From Acidobacteriota bacterium (GTDB lineage: Bacteria > Acidobacteriota > Terriglobia > UBA7540), in NCBI GenBank assembly GCA_021784615.1, contig JAJYHU010000087.1, positions 1-6,710 of the forward strand: a DNA stretch of 6,710 bases. The letters run 5' to 3'. The notes under the pieces are model-generated. The model had not been told where the DNA came from. It ran no database searches and saw nothing but the letters and a program-made list of their open reading frames with translations. Positions within the stretch are counted from its first letter, which is position 1. Each line of letters begins with the position of its first letter. This document shows, one piece after another, positions 1-3,913 of this stretch. Position numbers and translations under genes: made by a program.

Positions 1-65
1 CGAGGAATCTGCTTTGTTTTCAATCCCTCATCAAAAGCAGATTCCTCGCTGCGCTCGGAATGACA
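1..65. repeat. Palindromic intergenic repeat, probably cut by the window edge
   Basis: Bases 1-15 (CGAGGAATCTGCTTT) and 34-48 (AAAGCAGATTCCTCG) are perfect 15-bp inverted repeats around an 18-base loop. The right arm runs on as CTGCGCTCGGAATGACA (49-65). Its complement would lie to the left of base 1, so the full element is probably a longer palindrome of which one arm is missing. From memory, sequences of this type recur between genes in acidobacteria and some other phyla; that recollection is not tested here. It sits about 35 bases beyond the stop codon of the leftward urocanase-like gene, so the transcript would fold into a strong hairpin that could end transcription or protect the 3' end. 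No obvious T-run flanks it in the visible sequence. Confidence 0.7.
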
Positions 66-100
66 TTTAGACTTATGCAGCGAATTAATGAGCCATTACA

Positions 101-1738
101 CTAGCCGCGCGATTCTTTGGCAGAAGGGCGATGGGAGTTTAGCGCTTTCTCATCGCCTGCTCGATCGCTGCCGAAAAGGCTGAATTCGCATTCACTCTCC
201 ATCAGGCGCTGAAGTCGCTTTCTGGCGCCGGGCGAGCCATCCGCAAGGGCGGCTTGGGTCGCGCAGCAAGTGTCTGCAGCTTCCGCGCCTTCGCTTTCGA
301 GCGAGATCCAGCATGCGCCCGAGTTCAGGTTCGAGAGAGCGTCAGGGATGCCTTTTCCTGTCGCGCCGCCGGACTTCATCCGCCGCAGGATTTCCGAATC
401 GCAATCCATCAGGTCCCGCGCGATCACCACAGGCGCTTTAAGTTCACCTTCTGCGACCAACGTGTTCAACCGCTCGGCGTATTGCGCGCGCTGCTCCCGG
501 CGAAGCCAGCCCGCGCGGGCCGGCAATCCCTGGAACTTCGGGTGCTTTCCGGCCAGGCGAATCCATTCGGCCGCGAGTGCGTCATCGGCGAACATCTCCA
601 GCAGCAGTTTGTCGGCGCGGCGAATATCCTGCGCATTGCCCGATAGCGCCACCCATCGCAGCGGCGCCCGGCCTTCGGAAAAAGCGGGCGCGAGGCAGGC
701 GGAAACAAAGTGCGGCAGGCTCACAGCGTCCTTCGCTCCGCAGTGCTCGCGCGCCATTCGGGCCAAATGGCTTCCAAAGTCAAAAGCCACCGAGCCCAAC
801 TTCTGGAGTTCGGCCATTCCGCGGGCGTGCCGCGCAACGGAATCGCAGGCGCGCCGGAAATAATCTTCAGGGTGCTCGCGGCGCAAGGCGGCGGCTTGTT
901 CAAGGGAGAGACCGGCTGGAACGTATCCCCTCAAGCGGTCGCCCGCGCCCGTCAGGTCGCTCAGGATGTCGGGGACGACGCCGCGCGCGGCGAGTTCGGG
1001 AATAATTTCCGCGCAGTTACCCACCAAGCCCACCGAAACCGGATGCCGCTGCCGCACGGCGTTCTTGAGGATGCGAAGCGCTTCATCCAGGCTGTTGACG
1101 CAGAAGTCGCAATAGCCCGCGCGGATTCGCTGCGTGATTTTCCCCCCGTCGACGTCGATGCCGAGGAAGGCCGCGCCCGCAAGGGTTGCGGCAAGCGGCT
1201 GCGTTCCGCCGGCCGCGCCCATCCCGCCGCTAACGATCAGCCTGCCCGCAAGGTCGCCGCCCAAGCGCGCCCTGCCCACGGCGGCAAACGTCTCAAAAAC
1301 AGTGTGCAGCGCCTGTTCTGCTCCCGCTGATGTCCAACTCCGGGCGGCGTCCCGGCCGAACAGCGCACGCCCCAGCCGTTCGGCCTCAGGTTCCCGAGCC
1401 CGCCTGGTAGCGAGGCTTGCGGGATTCGAGGGGACGATAACGGCGCGCGGGGTTTCAGAATTCGTCTTGAAGACGCCCGCCGGCTCGCCCCATTCGACGA
1501 CGAGCGTTTCATCATTTTTCAAGCTTTGGAGCGAATGGACGATTGCATGGCAGCAATTCCAATCTTTCGCCGGCTGGGCCGCATCTTGGCCGTCCGTTGA
1601 ATCGCCCGGCTGGGCCGCCGGCGCGCAATCGAGCGAATTCAGCAGCATCCGCATGGCGGCTTCCTGCGGCCACCCAAGGCAGGTGAGATCAGCGCCGCAA
1701 GGCGCGCGAACCCGCCGTTTGCTTTCCCGATCAGTCAA
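101..1738 (-). CDS. Urocanase-family protein lacking active-site residues (probable pseudoenzyme)
   Basis: This 545-residue protein is homologous over nearly its whole length to urocanate hydratase (HutU), the NAD+-dependent second enzyme of histidine breakdown. Retained scaffold: RAPCG (11-15), MRMLLNSLD (29-37), GVFKT (88-92), the NAD-loop region SGGMGAAGGTQPLA (170-183), VGLVGNCAEIIPEL (236-249), GYVPAGL (271-277), FQGLPAR (402-408), GELKAPVVIARD (431-442). Lost signatures, by ungapped local comparison with family motifs from memory: YGGIGRAAR becomes GQDAAQPAK (50-58, Tyr to Gly); the YIGSQG region is unrecognisable; TSAHD becomes TGAGD (263-267); GNNIRQMA becomes GSHLARMA (322-329); catalytic FCRG becomes FSEG (353-356, Cys to Ser354); HHGGGVGMG becomes ESEGAEAAD (481-489). 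The segment after RDLMD is about seven residues short. There are 16 cysteines, including CDFC (210-213). The start is TTG: GGAG lies 8 bases upstream and an in-frame TAA two codons upstream. The intact frame and conserved scaffold argue against a dead pseudogene. Urocanase activity is unlikely; the real function is unknown. Confidence 0.88.
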   Translation of the reverse strand: MTDRESKRRVRAPCGADLTCLGWPQEAAMRMLLNSLDCAPAAQPGDSTDGQDAAQPAKDWNCCHAIVHSLQSLKNDETLVVEWGEPAGVFKTNSETPRAVIVPSNPASLATRRAREPEAERLGRALFGRDAARSWTSAGAEQALHTVFETFAAVGRARLGGDLAGRLIVSGGMGAAGGTQPLAATLAGAAFLGIDVDGGKITQRIRAGYCDFCVNSLDEALRILKNAVRQRHPVSVGLVGNCAEIIPELAARGVVPDILSDLTGAGDRLRGYVPAGLSLEQAAALRREHPEDYFRRACDSVARHARGMAELQKLGSVAFDFGSHLARMAREHCGAKDAVSLPHFVSACLAPAFSEGRAPLRWVALSGNAQDIRRADKLLLEMFADDALAAEWIRLAGKHPKFQGLPARAGWLRREQRAQYAERLNTLVAEGELKAPVVIARDLMDCDSEILRRMKSGGATGKGIPDALSNLNSGACWISLESEGAEAADTCCATQAALADGSPGARKRLQRLMESECEFSLFGSDRAGDEKALNSHRPSAKESRG

Positions 1739-1746
1739 AGTTTATT

Positions 1747-1750
1747 CTCC
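1747..1750 (-). promoter_or_regulatory. Ribosome binding site fixing the TTG start of the urocanase-like gene
   Basis: On the minus strand GGAG is followed by 8 bases (AATAAACT) and then TTG. The frame carries TAA two codons before the TTG, so no earlier start is possible. The next in-frame ATG is residue 29, which would remove the conserved RAPCG segment found near the N terminus of urocanases. Confidence 0.65.
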
Positions 1751-1757
1751 GCAGTTG

Positions 1758-1786
1758 ATCTTAGCCGATGGCAGCCCAAAGGAAAA
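1758..1786 (-). promoter_or_regulatory. Weak candidate promoter for the urocanase-like gene
   Basis: Minus-strand TAAGAT (1758-1763) matches four of six bases of the sigma-70 -10 consensus. A poor -35 candidate, TTTTCC, lies 17 bases further upstream. Transcription would begin only about 13-14 bases before the TTG start, a short leader that just includes the GGAG. The match is weak and other promoters upstream are possible. Confidence 0.22.
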
Positions 1787-1865
1787 GCCGGCGCGCGACA
1801 CCTTCCCTCGGCCGGCCGGGCGCCTGCGCTGTGAATCCGTCCCACGGCTGAAGCAGCTTGCGGTA

Positions 1866-1874
1866 TGCTAGAAT
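1866..1874 (+). promoter_or_regulatory. Extended -10 promoter element for the acyl-CoA synthetase gene
   Basis: TGCTAGAAT matches the extended -10 form TGnTATAAT with one mismatch in the hexamer. No good -35 hexamer is seen 16-18 bases upstream, which fits an extended -10 promoter. The expected transcription start is near 1881, giving a leader of about 37 bases before the ATG at 1918. This placement puts the alternative TTG start at 1858 outside the transcript. Confidence 0.45.
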
Positions 1875-1917
1875 TCTTCAGAACGGGGCGCTGTTTGCTC
1901 GAGCGAAGAACTGCGAC

Positions 1918-3774
1918 ATGACGAATTCCAAAAGCTTCAAGACCCTGAGTGGCCTGTTTCTGCAAGCCCTTGAAGGCGGCTCCAAGCCGGACGTCTTCCT
2001 CTCAAAATCGGCGGGCAACTACTTCAGGATTGACGCGCGCGAAGTGCTTGCCGACGTGGCGGCGCTCGGCCGCGCCTTTGACCGGATGGGCATTCGCAAA
2101 GGCGACCGCGTGGCGCTGCTTGCCGAGAACCGCATCGAGTGGGCGCTCACGGATTATGCCATTCTGGGGCTCGGAGCGGCCACGGTGCCGCTCTATGCCA
2201 CGCTGCTTGAAGACGACATCGAGTATATTCTCCGTGATTCCGGCTCCAAAGGCATTGTGGTTTCGACCCAGGAGCAACTCCAGAAAGTTTTGCAGATCCG
2301 TTCCCGGGTTCCATGCCTCGCTTTTGTTATCGTGATGGACCCCGGCCCCGGCACGGAGGGCGTGGATGCCTGGAAGGATGTTGTCGAGCCTGAACGGCAG
2401 ATGGGGCCCACTTCTCTTGAGTTTTTCCGGGCGCGGGCTCTTGACGTCCGCCCTGATGACCTTGCGACGATCGTTTACACATCGGGCACAACGGGCAACT
2501 TCAAGGGAGTTCCGTTGAGTCACGCCAACATTGTTTCCAACGTGAACGCCTGCGCCGGCCTGTTCGATCATGGCCCAAGCGACGTGGCAATGTCCTTTCT
2601 TCCGCTCGCCCACATTTTTGAGCGGATGATCGATTTCCATTATCTTTCCCGAGGCGTTTCGATTGCCTACGCCGAAAGCCTTGACGCGCTGCCCGGCAAT
2701 TTGCGCGAGGTGTCGCCCACGCTGATGGCGGTGGTGCCGCGGCTGCTGCAAAAGATTCGGGAAAAAATTGCGGAAGAGGTCGAGCATCTTCCGGCGGCCA
2801 AGCAGAAGTTGTTCGGGTGGGCTGTGGATGCCGGAAAGCGATATTTCCCGTATGGCCTCAATCGCCGCCGGGCGCCCGCCGGCCTGCGCTTGAATCGCGC
2901 GCTTGCGGACCGGCTGGTGTTCCGGAAGATTCGCGGGCAACTGGGCGGGCGCTTCCGGATGTTCATCTCCGGCGCGGCGCCTCTGGCGCGCGACCTCGCG
3001 GAATTTTATTTCTCCATCGGCATCCCGGTCTATGAAGGATACGGGCTGACGGAAACTTCTCCCGTCATCGCGGTGAACAGCCCCGCGGCGGTGAAGCTCG
3101 GAACCGTGGGCCGCGTCATCTCCGGAGTGGAAGTGAAACTGGGCGAGGAGATCGAGGATTCGGAAGGCAGGACCGGACGCGAGATTCTGGTTCGCGGCTC
3201 GAGCGTCATGAGCGGCTATTATCATCAGGACGAGCGGAATGGCGAAGTTTTCCGGGACGGCTGGTTCTCGACGGGCGACTTGGGCCGGCTCGATCCGGAC
3301 GGTTTTCTTTCCATTACCGGACGGAAGAAGAATCTCTTCAAGACTTCCGGCGGCAAATACGTCTCCCCGGAGAAGCTGGAGCACCTGTTTGAAGGCCACC
3401 GCTACGTTTCGCAGCTTGTGGTGCTGGGGGATTCGCGCAAGTTTGTCGGGGCGCTGGTGACGCCGAAGTTTGAGGCGCTCGAAGCCTACGCCCGCCGGCA
3501 GGGAATCGAGTTCAGCACGCGCCGGGAGCTTGCGTCGAATGCCGGCATCTGCGCCTTTATGCAGCGGCAGGTCGATGAGGCTTGTCGCCATCTTGCCCCT
3601 CACGAGCGCATCCGCCAGATTGTTCTGCTGGAGAAGGAATTCACCATCTCGAGCGGCGAACTCTCCGCCACGCTCAAGATCAAGCGCCCGGTCGTCGAAG
3701 AGCGTTATCGCGATCAGATTGAAGAAATGTTCTCCCGCCGCCCGCCCGCCGCGCACGAACCCGCCGCCCATTAG
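1918..3774 (+). CDS. Long-chain fatty acid-CoA ligase (AMP-forming acyl-CoA synthetase)
   Basis: This 618-residue enzyme of the ANL adenylating superfamily activates a fatty acid with ATP to an acyl-adenylate and then transfers it to coenzyme A, in the cytoplasm or at the inner membrane face. Its length and motifs fit the long-chain FadD/Faa-like branch. Motifs seen: phosphate-binding loop YTSGTTGNFKG (187-197), FLPLAHIFER (227-236), ISGAAPLARD (350-359), YEGYGLTET (372-380), STGDLG (451-456), the hinge region GRKKNLFKTSGGKYVSPEKL (468-487) and C-terminal TLKIKR (586-591), whose first Lys is the likely adenylation lysine. ATG at 1918 was chosen over an in-frame TTG at 1858 because TGcTAGAAT lies between them and the protein then begins just ahead of the family's usual FKTLxxLF segment. 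The ribosome site is weak (GAAG, 9 bases upstream). It is divergent from the urocanase-like gene. Chain length and physiological role (beta-oxidation or lipid synthesis) cannot be read from the sequence. Confidence 0.93.
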   Translation: MTNSKSFKTLSGLFLQALEGGSKPDVFLSKSAGNYFRIDAREVLADVAALGRAFDRMGIRKGDRVALLAENRIEWALTDYAILGLGAATVPLYATLLEDDIEYILRDSGSKGIVVSTQEQLQKVLQIRSRVPCLAFVIVMDPGPGTEGVDAWKDVVEPERQMGPTSLEFFRARALDVRPDDLATIVYTSGTTGNFKGVPLSHANIVSNVNACAGLFDHGPSDVAMSFLPLAHIFERMIDFHYLSRGVSIAYAESLDALPGNLREVSPTLMAVVPRLLQKIREKIAEEVEHLPAAKQKLFGWAVDAGKRYFPYGLNRRRAPAGLRLNRALADRLVFRKIRGQLGGRFRMFISGAAPLARDLAEFYFSIGIPVYEGYGLTETSPVIAVNSPAAVKLGTVGRVISGVEVKLGEEIEDSEGRTGREILVRGSSVMSGYYHQDERNGEVFRDGWFSTGDLGRLDPDGFLSITGRKKNLFKTSGGKYVSPEKLEHLFEGHRYVSQLVVLGDSRKFVGALVTPKFEALEAYARRQGIEFSTRRELASNAGICAFMQRQVDEACRHLAPHERIRQIVLLEKEFTISSGELSATLKIKRPVVEERYRDQIEEMFSRRPPAAHEPAAH

Positions 3775-3777
3775 CGC

Positions 3778-3835
3778 GGATCTTCAGATCCATTGTTCTT
3801 ATTGAGCAATCCCGCGTCCGCCATGGCGGGCTTTT
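3778..3835 (+). terminator. Stacked hairpins with a probable intrinsic terminator
   Basis: Three inverted repeats follow directly after the acyl-CoA synthetase stop codon. GGATCT/AGATCC (3778-3783 and 3786-3791) has a 2-base spacer. ATTGTTC/GAGCAAT (3792-3798 and 3804-3810) has one G-U pair and loop TTATT. CCCGC/GCGGG (3811-3815 and 3826-3830) is followed by CTTTT; it contains the perfect palindrome CCGCCATGGCGG as an alternative fold. The last hairpin with its short T-run looks like a modest rho-independent terminator. It separates the acyl-CoA synthetase from the next gene, suggesting they are not one operon. Confidence 0.5.
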
Positions 3836-3902
3836 AGGGAATGGCCCCGGAAAGAGCGTTGGAATTTCTGTTCACTTTTTCCCTTGATCTGCAATGCATC
3901 TT

Positions 3903-3906
3903 GGAG
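3903..3906 (+). promoter_or_regulatory. Ribosome binding site favouring the GTG start at 3914
   Basis: GGAG lies 7 bases before GTG (3914) but 16 bases before the in-frame ATG at 3923. Normal spacing therefore favours GTG, which adds three residues ahead of that Met. Confidence 0.5.
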
Positions 3907-3913
3907 TATTAAA

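Noticed and set aside
101..1738. Annotation as a working urocanate hydratase (hutU)
   Set aside because: The catalytic Cys, Tyr, Arg and His positions and the glycine-rich HHGGGVG segment are all replaced, and no other histidine-degradation gene (hutH, hutI, hutG) is in the window.
101..1738. Decaying hutU pseudogene
   Set aside because: There is no internal stop or frameshift over 545 codons, the start has a good ribosome site, and scaffold motifs are well kept while only active-site motifs are lost.
254..1871. Several plus-strand open frames (254-646, 270-863, 577-1005, 710-1330, 1134-1871) opposite the urocanase-like gene
   Set aside because: They overlap one another and a minus-strand frame with clear family homology. 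Their translations are rich in Arg, Ala, Pro and Ser without domains, as expected for shadow frames in GC-rich DNA.
1858..1917. N-terminal extension of the acyl-CoA synthetase to a TTG at 1858
   Set aside because: The 20 added residues resemble no part of the family, and the promoter-like TGCTAGAAT lies inside the extension.
1735..1965. 76-codon minus-strand open frame across the divergent intergenic region
   Set aside because: It overlaps the starts of both flanking genes, has no recognisable motif, and would cover the promoter region.
2002..3771. 589-codon minus-strand open frame opposite the acyl-CoA synthetase
   Set aside because: Its codon boundaries coincide with those of the sense gene, so a stop can arise only where the sense strand uses TTA, CTA or TCA, which are rare in this GC-rich coding sequence. 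The translation shows no recognisable family, and the sense strand encodes a complete, motif-rich enzyme.
3859..3899. Promoter for the transglutaminase-like gene (TTGGAA or TTCACT as -35)
   Set aside because: No hexamer resembling TATAAT lies at 16-18 bases from either candidate, so I could not support a specific promoter.
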